A stretch of DNA of 12,598 nt, from contig NZ_KL585424.1 of NCBI RefSeq assembly GCF_000721935.1, positions 49,352-61,949 of the forward strand, read 5' to 3'. The position numbers were made by a program, and so were the translations under genes. This DNA comes from Streptomyces sp. NRRL WC-3549 (GTDB lineage: Bacteria; Actinomycetota; Actinomycetes; Streptomycetales; Streptomycetaceae). The notes beneath the pieces were generated by a model. That model saw nothing but the letters and a program-made list of their open reading frames with translations. It made no database searches and had not been told where the DNA came from. Shown here piece after piece: positions 1-6,470 of the stretch (positions within the stretch are counted from its first letter, which is position 1; each line of letters begins with the position of its first letter).

Positions 1-19
1 AGATGTGTATAAGAGACAG
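1..19 (+). other. Tn5 mosaic-end adapter (artefact)
   Basis: The first 19 bases, AGATGTGTATAAGAGACAG, are exactly the Tn5 mosaic end used in tagmentation libraries. This is library sequence, not genome. A reading frame starting at base 5 translates the adapter as MYKRQ and runs to 259. That peptide start is a known contamination signature, so the frame is not annotated as a gene. Genomic sequence begins at about base 20. Confidence 0.97.
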
Positions 20-396
20 AGTGAGGGAGGAGGAGCGAGCGGCGGGCGTGGCGCGCGAGGTGCGCGAGGGCAGCCGATCGTGCGGAGCGGCCGTGAAGGG
101 CTTCGGGGACGGAGCTGCAGTGGGGGCAGACGAGTAGAGGGCCCTGAGCCTGGGGGCGTAGCTCGACGGTCCACGTGCGAGGTGCCAGTGGGCGTGTGGT
201 GCACAGCCTCATCGGCCGAAGGTCCTTCTCTGCTGTCCACCGGGCTCGGATCCGAGTGATGCCCGCGGCGGGGGAGTGGAGTGCTGGCGGCACACCGTAG
301 TGCAGACCTCTGCCCTGCGGAGTGGACCCGCCATCTGCGCAAATAGGGCAGACCTCTGCACTGACAGGGCAGGGGGCTGCACCATCGGATGGACGG
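20..396. other. Gene-free left flank
   Basis: I see no convincing gene in this stretch. The open frame from base 5 to 259 is Gly/Arg-rich low-complexity translation started by the adapter. Bases 20-130 are G-rich and purine-rich. A perfect 12-bp palindrome, CTCGGATCCGAG, lies at 245-256. The last third holds the paired palindromic sites described separately. This is probably the regulatory region of the HTH gene that follows, possibly with the tail of something lost at the contig edge. Confidence 0.5.
299..362. promoter_or_regulatory. Twin inverted 17-bp operator-like sites
   Basis: AGTGCAGACCTCTGCCC at 299-315 and GGGCAGACCTCTGCACT at 346-362 are reverse complements of each other except for the two central bases. 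Each site is itself palindromic (GCAGA-CC-TCTGC). Centres are 47 bp apart. They lie 35-98 bp upstream of the likely GTG start of the XRE regulator, which fits autoregulation by a dimeric HTH protein. The pair could also fold as a long hairpin with a 30-nt loop. The sequence match is direct; the operator role is inference. Confidence 0.5.
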
Positions 397-660
397 GTGA
401 CGATCTTGCCGCCCGAACCGAACCTCGACGCGCTGCGCCACCAGCTCGCGCGACTCCGAGGCGACCGCGGCTGGACCTACGACGAGCTCGCCGAAAGAAC
501 CGCCCTGTCCAGGCGCACCCTCATCGAAATCGAGCAAGGCCGCACCATCGGATCCCTCGCCACCTGGCACGCCCTCGGCCACGCCTTCGACGTACCCCTC
601 GGCGGACTCTTCGCCGCCCTCTGCGAAGGCCACACACCCCCCGGCGGAACGACGAAATAG
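397..660 (+). CDS. XRE-type HTH transcriptional regulator
   Basis: This is a small DNA-binding protein of about 87 residues, and nearly all of it is one HTH_XRE domain. The visible core is LRGDRGWTYDELAERTALSRRTLIEIEQG, split here as LRGDRGWTYDELAERTA then LSRRTLIEIEQGRTIGSLAT. It is followed by the usual helix pair WHALGHAFDVPLGGLF. The family binds short palindromes as dimers. I chose the GTG at 397. An in-frame GTG at 322 would add a tail without domain character and would place the second palindromic site inside the gene. The Shine-Dalgarno is weak. The gene sits upstream of a DUF6083-like gene and a helicase on the same strand and may control them. The family is clear; the target is unknown. 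Confidence 0.82.
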   Translation: MTILPPEPNLDALRHQLARLRGDRGWTYDELAERTALSRRTLIEIEQGRTIGSLATWHALGHAFDVPLGGLFAALCEGHTPPGGTTK

Positions 661-817
661 CTCCACGCTCAAGTCTGATCGAATCACCTGAACCGGCTAC
701 CGAATGGGAACAGGAAAGCGCCCCATCGGACACCAGTAGCCATCCACTGAGCCGATCGATGGATCACTGGCGCGTGGACAGCATCACCACGGCGCGTCGC
801 CTGGAACCTTCGCGACC

Positions 818-1300
818 ATGCACCCCATCCACACCCCCCGCAGCCGTCACTGGGACGGCAGCCCGCACACGCAAGGCCGCCGCCGCACTCTGCGCGTAAG
901 TGCCGACAGCCCCACCCGCCTCCTGCGCACAGCGCAACGAGCCGAATGCCGTGACTGCGGCAACCCGATCGACTTCCACCCCACCCTCACCCGACAGACC
1001 GTCCCACTCCACCCCACTGAACTGCCCACGGCGATCGTCCCCGCACCGCACCGCTGGCACGTCGCCTCCGGCATCGCACACCACGCGGGGGACGGAACCC
1101 CCTGGTGCCGCATCACCCACCCCACCCTGTGCCCCGCGCACACCACACCCCAACTGCTCCCACCCGCCCTCGACACGCTCCGACGACGCCTCGCCCTACG
1201 CACCCGCCGCCTCCTCGACGCCGGCGCCTTCACTCCCGGAGAGCACCCGGCCGCTGAACCTTCATCCGAGATGTTCTCGACCGGTCTGGCGGCGATGTAG
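818..1300 (+). pseudogene. DUF6083-like protein, N-terminal portion
   Basis: The first 130 or so residues resemble the actinobacterial DUF6083 family. A zinc-ribbon-like start (AECRDCGNPIDFHPT) is followed by LHPTELP, a Trp-His stretch (HRWHVASGIAH), a short DGTPWCRITHPTLCPAH segment with paired Cys/His, and a basic helix RRRLALRTRRLLDAGAF. No function is established for the family. The frame runs out at 1298 just after entering a segment that reads better on the opposite strand (about 1261-1342). The natural C-terminal half resumes in another frame at about 1347. As sequenced, the gene is broken. The ATG at 818 has no strong ribosome binding site. It lies between the XRE regulator and the helicase, and family recognition is from memory rather than a search. 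Confidence 0.65.
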
Positions 1301-1342
1301 CGGTTGTAGAGGAGCTGGACGACGGGGCGGGCGGGCCGGCAG
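1261..1342 (-). other. Inverted coding segment inside DUF6083-like gene
   Basis: Read on the - strand, this segment gives VVQLLYNRYIAARPVENIS, a well-formed protein stretch that would fit between the two halves of the broken + strand gene. On the + strand the same bases end the N-terminal frame at a TAG. Short inverted matches lie at the two edges: CCGGCC at about 1249-1254 and GGCCGG at about 1334-1339. The simplest reading is a micro-inversion, either real or created during amplification or assembly. Exact endpoints cannot be fixed to better than about 10 bp. Confidence 0.5.
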
Positions 1343-1346
1343 GCGT

Positions 1347-1613
1347 CTTCCCGGAAAGTGGACCCTCACCCCCACCACACTCCACCCCACCCACCGACAG
1401 CGATCCCTGCCGGCGACCGCCATTGCCCTCTACGACCTGGGACACCTGCCCCACAGCGAGCAACGGCGCTGGCGCACCCAACACTGCACCGTCCACGCCA
1501 CAGCCCAGAGCGCACCCGACCTCGCCCTCACCGAATGGGAACCCTTCGACCCGCTGCACCACCACGCCTTCCTCGCCACTCGCCTGCCAGGAACCGCCCA
1601 GCACCACCGATAA
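1347..1613 (+). pseudogene. DUF6083-like protein, C-terminal portion
   Basis: From about 1347 a second frame reads LPGKWTLTPTTLHP, then ALYDLGHLPHSEQRRWRTQH, a Cys/His cluster (HCTVHATAQ), and ALTEWEPFDPLHHHAFLATR, ending at TAA 1611-1613. It has no start of its own. The content fits the C-terminal half of the same protein whose N-terminal half ends at 1300. The frame change and the inverted segment between them mean no intact protein is encoded as sequenced. The stop is followed directly by an ATG in frame with the helicase, suggesting the two genes were once coupled. Confidence 0.55.
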
Positions 1614-1700
1614 ATGGCGTCCTCATCTGCTCGAGCCCGCCACGGTCAGCCCTCGCAGCAAGCTCAGCCCACCCCCTCGTCGAATCCGGAGCAGACCCCG

Positions 1701-3179
1701 ATGTTCACCCCCACCGACGAACAGACACGAGCAGCCGACCACTTCCACACCGGCGACCACATGGCTCTCCAAGCCGGCGCCGGGACAGGCAAGACCTCAA
1801 CCCTGGCCCTGCTCGCCAAGAGCACCCGCCGCCGCGGCCGCTACATCGCCTACAACCGCGCCATCGCCCACGACGCCACCACCCGATTCCCCAGCACAGT
1901 CACATGCAAAACCGCCCACGCCCTCGCCTACGCAGCCATCGGCCACCGCTACGCACGCCGTCTCGACGCACCCCGCCGCCCCGCATGGAAGACAGGACAA
2001 GACCTCGGGATCACCAAGCCCGTCCGCATCGCAGGCCACGACCTCATGCCGACCACCCTGTCCAACACGGTCATGCGCACCGTGACCCGGTTCTGCCACT
2101 CCGCAGACACCACGATCACCGACCACCACGTCCTACCCCTGCGTGGCCTCGACAGCCCAACCGCGCACAGTCAGCTCGCCGCCGTCGTCCTCCCGTTCGC
2201 CCGCAAGGCATGGGAGGACCTCCAGCGTTCCGACGACGGCGTCGTCCGATTCGACCCCGACCACTTCCTCAAGATCTGGTCCCTCACCAACCCCAAAATC
2301 CCCGCCGACTACCTTCTCCTCGACGAAGCACAGGACACCAACCCCGTCGTCGAGCACATCTTCAACAGCCAGCGCGACCACGCCCAACTCGTCCTTGTCG
2401 GAGACTCAGCACAGGCCATCTACCACTGGCGCGGAGCCAAAGACATCATGACCGGCTTCGACGGCACCCACCTCCCCCTGTCCCGGTCCTTCCGCTTCGG
2501 CCCCCACCTGGCCAGGGAAGCAAACCGATGGCTCACCATCGCCCAGGCACCCATCCGCCTGACCGGCACCGACACCATGCCCACCGAACTCGGCCCCCTC
2601 ACCCACCCCGACGCCATCTTGTGCCGCACCAACGTCGGCGCCATGAAGCACGTCATGAACCACCTCGCCACCGGCACCCGCGTCGCCCTCGCCGGAGGCG
2701 GAGACAGCCTGCGCGCCCTCGCCCTGGCAGCCCGCGACCTCAAAGACGGACGCCGAACCCACCACCCCGAACTCGTCCTCTTTCCCACCTGGGGAACCGT
2801 CCAGGACTACGCCGCCCACGACCCCTGCGGAAGGGACCTCCAGCCCCTGGTCGACCTCGTCGACACCCATGGAACCCACGCCATCCTCACCGCAGTCAGC
2901 CACCTCACCACCGAGGAAAACGCACAAGTCACCATCTCCACCGCCCACAAAGCCAAAGGCCGCGAATGGGCACGAGTACAAGTTGCCGACGACTTCACCC
3001 CGCCCAAGGACACCGACGAGCAGGACAGCCAAGGCCGGCCCGTTCCAGGCCCCATCGACGATGGCGAAGCCCGACTCGCCTACGTCGCCGTCACCCGCGC
3101 CCGCACACAGCTCGACATCGGCGGCCTCGCCTGGATCGACACGCACCCCGACGGACACCCCGAGAACCCAAGCGAGTAA
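1701..3179 (+). CDS. UvrD/Rep-family SF1 DNA helicase (Fbh1-like)
   Basis: This is an ATP-dependent superfamily 1A DNA helicase of 492 residues. In order I see: a Q-motif region (FTPTDEQ, residues 2-8); Walker A AGAGTGKT with Lys31; Walker B DEAQD at 208-212; motif III VGDSAQAIYHWRGA; motif IV SRSFRFG; motif V STAHKAKGREW around 413-423; and motif VI VAVTRAR around 462-468. All motor motifs are intact. It is shorter than UvrD (about 720) and compact like bacterial Fbh1-type or phage-type helicases. I chose ATG 1701 because GGAG lies 9 nt upstream and the family tends to begin at this point. ATG 1614, immediately after the DUF6083 stop, would add 29 Ser/Pro/Gln-rich residues. Likely roles are recombination control or mobile-element DNA processing. 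Third positions are overwhelmingly C. Confidence 0.9.
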   Translation: MFTPTDEQTRAADHFHTGDHMALQAGAGTGKTSTLALLAKSTRRRGRYIAYNRAIAHDATTRFPSTVTCKTAHALAYAAIGHRYARRLDAPRRPAWKTGQDLGITKPVRIAGHDLMPTTLSNTVMRTVTRFCHSADTTITDHHVLPLRGLDSPTAHSQLAAVVLPFARKAWEDLQRSDDGVVRFDPDHFLKIWSLTNPKIPADYLLLDEAQDTNPVVEHIFNSQRDHAQLVLVGDSAQAIYHWRGAKDIMTGFDGTHLPLSRSFRFGPHLAREANRWLTIAQAPIRLTGTDTMPTELGPLTHPDAILCRTNVGAMKHVMNHLATGTRVALAGGGDSLRALALAARDLKDGRRTHHPELVLFPTWGTVQDYAAHDPCGRDLQPLVDLVDTHGTHAILTAVSHLTTEENAQVTISTAHKAKGREWARVQVADDFTPPKDTDEQDSQGRPVPGPIDDGEARLAYVAVTRARTQLDIGGLAWIDTHPDGHPENPSE

Positions 3180-3456
3180 AGGCGAACGCTGAGAAGAGAA
3201 CCTTGAAGCGCCCGTATCCCGGCCTCGGCCCATGAGTCTGTGGACCGGCCGCGCGTTGACGTACTGGGCGTGCCTACTCCATCGCACGATCGTGTCCCGT
3301 GACACCTGCCGGGCCTTCGCCGCCCGTCGGGACGCAACCATGTGTGATGCCGGCACGAGCGGGGCGCTGACAGAGAGACGATCGCCCACCGTCTTCGCCG
3401 AAGGCGGTGGCCATCTCCTGGCAGGGCCAGCCCTTCAACGAGTTCGGCCTGCAGAT

Positions 3457-3495
3457 ACGGCCGCAGGTGGCTACAGCAGATGCCGGTTCGGTGCC
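3457..3495. repeat. Direct repeat, left copy (att-like)
   Basis: This 39-bp copy matches 4484-4524. The match is ACGGCCG, then a perfect 25-bp core (3464-3488), then a seven-base tail with one difference. The right copy has two extra bases (CA) before the core. On the - strand this copy encodes APNRHLL plus a TAG stop, the same C-terminus as the deaminase that ends in the right copy. It may be a duplicated gene end from an integration or a duplication event. Confidence 0.7.
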
Positions 3496-3865
3496 GTCGC
3501 TCCCGCACGCGTCGAGGGCCTGGTCCAGACAGACAGCGACGTGACGGGGAACAGGCCGCTCGGCACGCTCAAAGCGACCGAGATGGGACCGGTCGTGTCG
3601 TTGGTGCGATGGACGATCGTGGCGTCGGCCTTCTTCCATACGCGCTCATTCCGGGACCACATGGGGGTGGCGTACTGCTGGCCGGCCCTGCCACCCCATG
3701 AGCCTGATGCGGGCCATCCAGTACCAGGACCGTGCTGATGTCCGGGCGCGCAGCTGCGGCCGTCACGATGTCCGCGGCCATCCGACCTCACCGGGCGTGC
3801 GCACTCGTTGGTTTCGGGCCGACGACTCCTGACAGCCTGCTGCGGCCGGTGACAGGAGCGCCGAC

Positions 3866-3871
3866 TACGGT
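3866..3871 (+). promoter_or_regulatory. Probable leaderless -10 element
   Basis: TACGGT fits the actinobacterial TAnnnT -10 pattern. It ends six bases before the GTG at 3878, so transcription would start at or next to the start codon. No Shine-Dalgarno lies at a usable distance (AGGAG at 3854 is 19 nt away), which supports a leaderless transcript. I see no convincing -35 at normal spacing. Confidence 0.4.
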
Positions 3872-3877
3872 GGTCTG

Positions 3878-4483
3878 GTGCACAGATCGAATACTTCGGA
3901 TACGCCCGGCGTGGTAGTTCAGCCCGACGCGTTGTTGCCTCTCCTGGGAACCGATGAGAAGGTCGTCGCCTTCTTTGCTTGGGTCGCGGACCTCGACGCG
4001 ACGAACCCAGCCGACCATGAGCTGGAGGGCGGGGTTCGGCTTGCTTCCGGGGCTCGGCTGGAGCAGTTTGCACGGGCGGGCTCGGGGGATGCGTTCTGCT
4101 TCGTCGGTGAGGGCGGAGAGGAACGCCCGGTGGTGTACGTGAGCCTCGACGGCGAGGCCGGACCGGTCGCCCTTGGGCTGCTGGAGTTGCTGCGGTTGTG
4201 TCTGGTGGCACCGTGGTGGCGGGACGCTCCCGGGCGGACGGCCGCAGAACTCCAGGCGGTCGCCGACGAGTACCGGGCGGACATGCCGGACCTTGACCAG
4301 CGACGCGACGTTGCGGCCCGGGCGCTCGGCCTCGATCCGGCCGGGCTTCCGTCCGAGACGGAGGCGCTGGCCCGCCTCGTGGAACTCTCGCTGGGGCCGA
4401 TCGCGCAGGCCTGTCTCGTCATTGGGTACGAGGGCAGTCCCTTCGACCCGCTGTTCAGCGCCCCGGCTGGCCCTGACCGGTAA
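3878..4483 (+). CDS. Hypothetical protein, possibly SUKH-like
   Basis: This is a soluble acidic protein of 201 residues without signal peptide or membrane segment. The central part (LASGARLEQFARAGSGDAFC, then ERPVVYVSLDGEAGPVALGL) resembles the strand-rich core of some SUKH/SMI1-type proteins, which act as immunity or adaptor proteins in actinobacterial toxin systems. No fold-defining motif is certain, so this remains a guess. The rest is mostly helical (TEALARLVELSLGPIAQACL). GTG 3878 is supported by a -10-like TACGGT six bases upstream; GTG 3911 is an alternative. It stands alone, between two direct repeats, and its TAA abuts the right repeat. It is convergent with the deaminase, 16 bp apart. 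No toxin partner is adjacent. Confidence 0.72.
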   Translation: MHRSNTSDTPGVVVQPDALLPLLGTDEKVVAFFAWVADLDATNPADHELEGGVRLASGARLEQFARAGSGDAFCFVGEGGEERPVVYVSLDGEAGPVALGLLELLRLCLVAPWWRDAPGRTAAELQAVADEYRADMPDLDQRRDVAARALGLDPAGLPSETEALARLVELSLGPIAQACLVIGYEGSPFDPLFSAPAGPDR

Positions 4484-4524
4484 ACGGCCGCACAGGTGGC
4501 TACAGCAGATGCCGGTTGGGTGCC
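4484..4524. repeat. Direct repeat, right copy (att-like)
   Basis: This 41-bp partner of 3457-3495 starts one base after the TAA of the 3878-4483 gene and ends inside the last codons of the deaminase, including its TAG (4500-4502 on the - strand). The two copies are 1.0 kb apart and bracket only the hypothetical gene and part of the gene-free stretch. No integrase or recombinase gene is nearby. Confidence 0.7.
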
Positions 4525-5000
4525 TTCGCTGCGTCGGCGTACTCGGTCAGCTCGATGACCGTGACACCGGCGCTCTGGAGGAGTTCGGTGCCCTGTGCTC
4601 CGGGGACGAAGGTGTCGGGTTCCCGCCATGCGGTGACGACACGGCGGATCCCGGCTTCCTGGATGAGCTGGGCGCACGGGCGGGGGCGTGAGGCGCGTTT
4701 CGCGCAGGGTTCCAGCGAGCTGTAGACCGTCGCGCCGGCCAGGCGCCGCTCATCATGGCCGAGTTTGGCGAGGGCGCCTTCCTCGGCGTGGTCGTGGGGG
4801 TCGTTCTCACGGGAGTAGCCGCGGGCCAGCTCGGTTCCGTCCTCGGCGACGATGATCGCGCCGACGCTGAACGCGGTGTCGGAGGGCGGGCACTGGGCGG
4901 CGAGTTCACAGGCGATGGCGAGCCAGGCCCGGTCGGTGGTGGTGGCCTCCTGGCCGGGGCCGGGCCTGCCACAGCCGGTGGGGGAGGGGTGATCGGTCAT
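4500..5000 (-). CDS. RibD-N-type zinc-dependent deaminase
   Basis: This 166-residue member of the cytidine-deaminase-like fold is closest to the deaminase domain of RibD, which in riboflavin synthesis deaminates the GTP-derived diaminopyrimidine. The zinc site is complete: H71-A-E73, in the stretch DHAEEGALAKLG, and PC99-X9-C109, in SSLEPCAKRASRPRPC. LIQEAGIRRVVTAWREP follows, as in RibD. The protein ends APNRHLL. ATG 4998-5000 has GGAG five bases upstream and overlaps the reductase stop as ATGA, so the two are translationally coupled. Classical bacterial RibD fuses deaminase then reductase; here they are separate and in the opposite order. Substrate is uncertain: riboflavin precursor, or a related pyrimidine in a flavin- or pterin-like accessory pathway. 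Confidence 0.85.
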   Translation of the reverse strand: MTDHPSPTGCGRPGPGQEATTTDRAWLAIACELAAQCPPSDTAFSVGAIIVAEDGTELARGYSRENDPHDHAEEGALAKLGHDERRLAGATVYSSLEPCAKRASRPRPCAQLIQEAGIRRVVTAWREPDTFVPGAQGTELLQSAGVTVIELTEYADAAKAPNRHLL

Positions 5001-5695
5001 CGGGGCTCCGTGCTGATGTCTTTGGGCGCGTACCGCAGGAGTACCACGTCGCCGATCTGCCGTGTTTCCAGGAGCCGGAGCCGGGCGGAGGGCCCGCCCA
5101 TGTAGTGAGCCGGGCCCAGCATCCGTACGGCGTCGCTCTGTCCGACCAGGAGCGGGGCGATGACGAGGTGGAGTTCGTCGGCGAGATGCTGTTCGAGGAG
5201 CTGGGTATGGATGGTGCCGCCGCCTTCGACCATCAGCCGCCGCACTCCGTACACGTCTGCCAGTACATCGAGTGCGACCGCCCATGTGGCGTCCTGCGGA
5301 ACACCCTGAATGGTGGCGAGGCCTGCGAGCGCTTTGCCTGCCTTCTCGGCGGCTTTGCTGCCGACGGCCAGGACAAGCTTCTCGCCCCCGTGGTGCCAGA
5401 ACTTCCAGTCCGGGTCGAGATCCCCACTCCCCGTGATGGTGATCTTCAATGGGTATTCCGGAAGACCTGCCGCTACCCGGGCGGCGCGCCTTGTTTCGGA
5501 GTTCACGAGGAGCCGGGGGTTGTCGGCGCGCAGGGTGCCGGCCCCGACGAGGATCGCGTCGACGGAGGCGCGTACGGAGTCGACGCGGTCGAAGTCCTGC
5601 GGGTTGGACAGCAGCAGCCGGCTCTCGCCGGGGCGGGTGTCGAGGTAGCCGTCGAGGGAGACTGCGGCGGACAGCAGGACATACGGACGGGACAT
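4997..5695 (-). CDS. RibD-C / dihydrofolate reductase-family reductase
   Basis: This is an NADPH-dependent reductase of 232 residues with the RibD_C (COG1985) fold. It begins RPYVLLSAAVSLDGYLDTR and continues with the signature ILVGAGTLRADNPRLL (about 48-63). A GSGDLDPDWKFW segment follows, then the late motif LMVEGGGTIHTQLLEQ with LADELHLVIAPLLVG. The family reduces the ribosyl group of aminouracil intermediates in riboflavin synthesis, though many paralogues act elsewhere. ATG 5695 is preferred because GGAG lies four bases upstream. ATG 5710 in the same frame has no ribosome binding site. Its TGA overlaps the ATG of the deaminase. A 36-bp gap separates it from the remnant coding end upstream, so it was probably a middle gene of an operon now truncated at its 5' side. 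Confidence 0.87.
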   Translation of the reverse strand: MSRPYVLLSAAVSLDGYLDTRPGESRLLLSNPQDFDRVDSVRASVDAILVGAGTLRADNPRLLVNSETRRAARVAAGLPEYPLKITITGSGDLDPDWKFWHHGGEKLVLAVGSKAAEKAGKALAGLATIQGVPQDATWAVALDVLADVYGVRRLMVEGGGTIHTQLLEQHLADELHLVIAPLLVGQSDAVRMLGPAHYMGGPSARLRLLETRQIGDVVLLRYAPKDISTEPR

Positions 5696-5730
5696 GCGGC
5701 TCCAGACCATGGGCGGGAGGGACGGCGAGA

Positions 5731-5934
5731 TCAGGCGAGGTGGAGAACGATCCGGTCGAGTGCTTCCTGGAACTGTGCGACGCCCGGTTCACGGGCTACG
5801 GGGGCAAGGGTGCGCTCGAGGCGGTCGAGCTGGCCGATGATGCGGCAAGGCGCGACGACCGTTTCCGCGTCGTCAGCACCGAGCCTGCCTGCCCGAACAT
5901 CCCTGGGACCAGGTCCGCCAACGGGCTGGCTCCA
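5731..5934 (-). pseudogene. 3' remnant of an unidentified gene
   Basis: A - strand frame with no start codon is open from about 5934 to TGA 5731-5733. Its last 47 codons read like a genuine amphipathic helical C-terminus: DDAETVVAPCRIIGQLD, then RLERTLAPVAREPGVAQF and QEALDRIVLHLA. I do not recognise the family. The end lies 36 bp upstream of the reductase on the same strand, the spacing expected of an operon partner. The upstream portion is missing or lies in another frame, where it runs into the OGG-like pseudogene. It could be that gene's own C-terminus displaced by frameshifts, or the tail of a separate lost gene. Confidence 0.4.
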
Positions 5935-6470
5935 TCAGGTAGACCTCGTAGCGGTGGGCCGTCCAGTTGCTGTCCGACCAGGCCCAGGCGGCGATCAAGC
6001 CATCCGCGTCGTGGCCGCTCTCGCGGCCGACGGCTGCGGCGATTTGTCTCAGGCGTCTGGACAGTCCGCGGTCGAGGATGAGCGACCTCGGTCCATGGGC
6101 GGGCGGCACGGCGGTGCCGGTGAAGTAGAGGAACTTGGTGAAGAAGGCTGGCCCGAGCCCAGGAACCTGCCCCTGGAGCGTGGGGTAGGCCTGTGGTGGG
6201 ATCTTGTGGAGGGCGGCCGGGCCGCTGCCGCCGGGAGTGCCGCGTTTGCCCTTCCTCACATGTAGGCCCCGATCAGCGCCTCCCTGAACGCCTTCCGCCG
6301 TAGCGCGTCGGCGACGGCCGAAGCGACCTCCGCCCGGCTTACCGACGCGTTCCCGCTGACAGAGGTGGGCGCCAGCTTGGGCGACCACAGAGTGATCTGT
6401 GACCACCGGCTGGGCGGGTAGCGGACGGAGTGCGCGCCGGGTGTCCCGACCGCGTAAGCTGCCGACGCAT
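5873..6470 (-). pseudogene. OGG-fold DNA glycosylase-like pseudogene
   Basis: This resembles the actinobacterial 8-oxoguanine glycosylase OGG-fold family: GPAFFTKFLYFTG, GPRSLILDRGLSRRLRQIA, and AAWAWSDSNWTAHRYEVYL. That segment is in the frame ending at TGA 5873-5875. The upstream part, QITLWSPKLAPTS and SRAEVASAVADALRRKAF then REALIGAYM, is in another frame that stops at TGA 6256-6258. Restoring one base there (TGAGG to TGGAGG) would join them as AYMWRKGKRGTPGG. Farther upstream, an ATG at 6470 with AGGA six bases before it starts in yet a third frame. The C-terminus after HRYEVYL also looks out of frame. At least one and probably three disruptions make this non-functional as sequenced. Family assignment is by recognition, without a search. 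Confidence 0.6.

Larger units (their letters stand above)
3180..3877. other. Gene-free stretch with possible decayed coding
   Basis: About 700 bp without a gene I can support. Several frames are open for 60-170 codons on both strands, as expected at this GC content, but none shows a recognisable domain. A - strand frame around 3235-3350 contains a helix-turn-helix-looking stretch (AAKARQVSRDTIVRWSR), and another around 3500-3650 ends in APNRHLL at the left direct repeat. These could be scraps of lost genes. A leaderless promoter for the next gene lies at the right edge. Confidence 0.45.

Noticed and set aside
5..259. Open frame of 84 codons starting MYKRQ
   Set aside because: Its start is the Tn5 adapter and the rest is low-complexity Gly/Arg/Ser translation without domain features.
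1358..3235. 625-codon + strand open frame over the helicase
   Set aside because: It is an Arg/Pro/His-rich shadow of the helicase in another frame. The helicase frame carries all SF1 motifs.
2406..3389. 327-codon - strand open frame
   Set aside because: Antisense to the helicase for most of its length, with Gly/Val-rich composition typical of a reverse-strand shadow. Only its first 50 codons lie outside the helicase.
4484..4524. Direct repeat considered as a tRNA 3' end or terminator
   Set aside because: No cloverleaf can be folded around it, and it has no strong stem with a T run. It overlaps the coding end of the deaminase.
5105..6265. 386-codon + strand open frame
   Set aside because: Antisense to the RibD-C reductase and the OGG-like pseudogene, both of which have recognisable motifs on the - strand.
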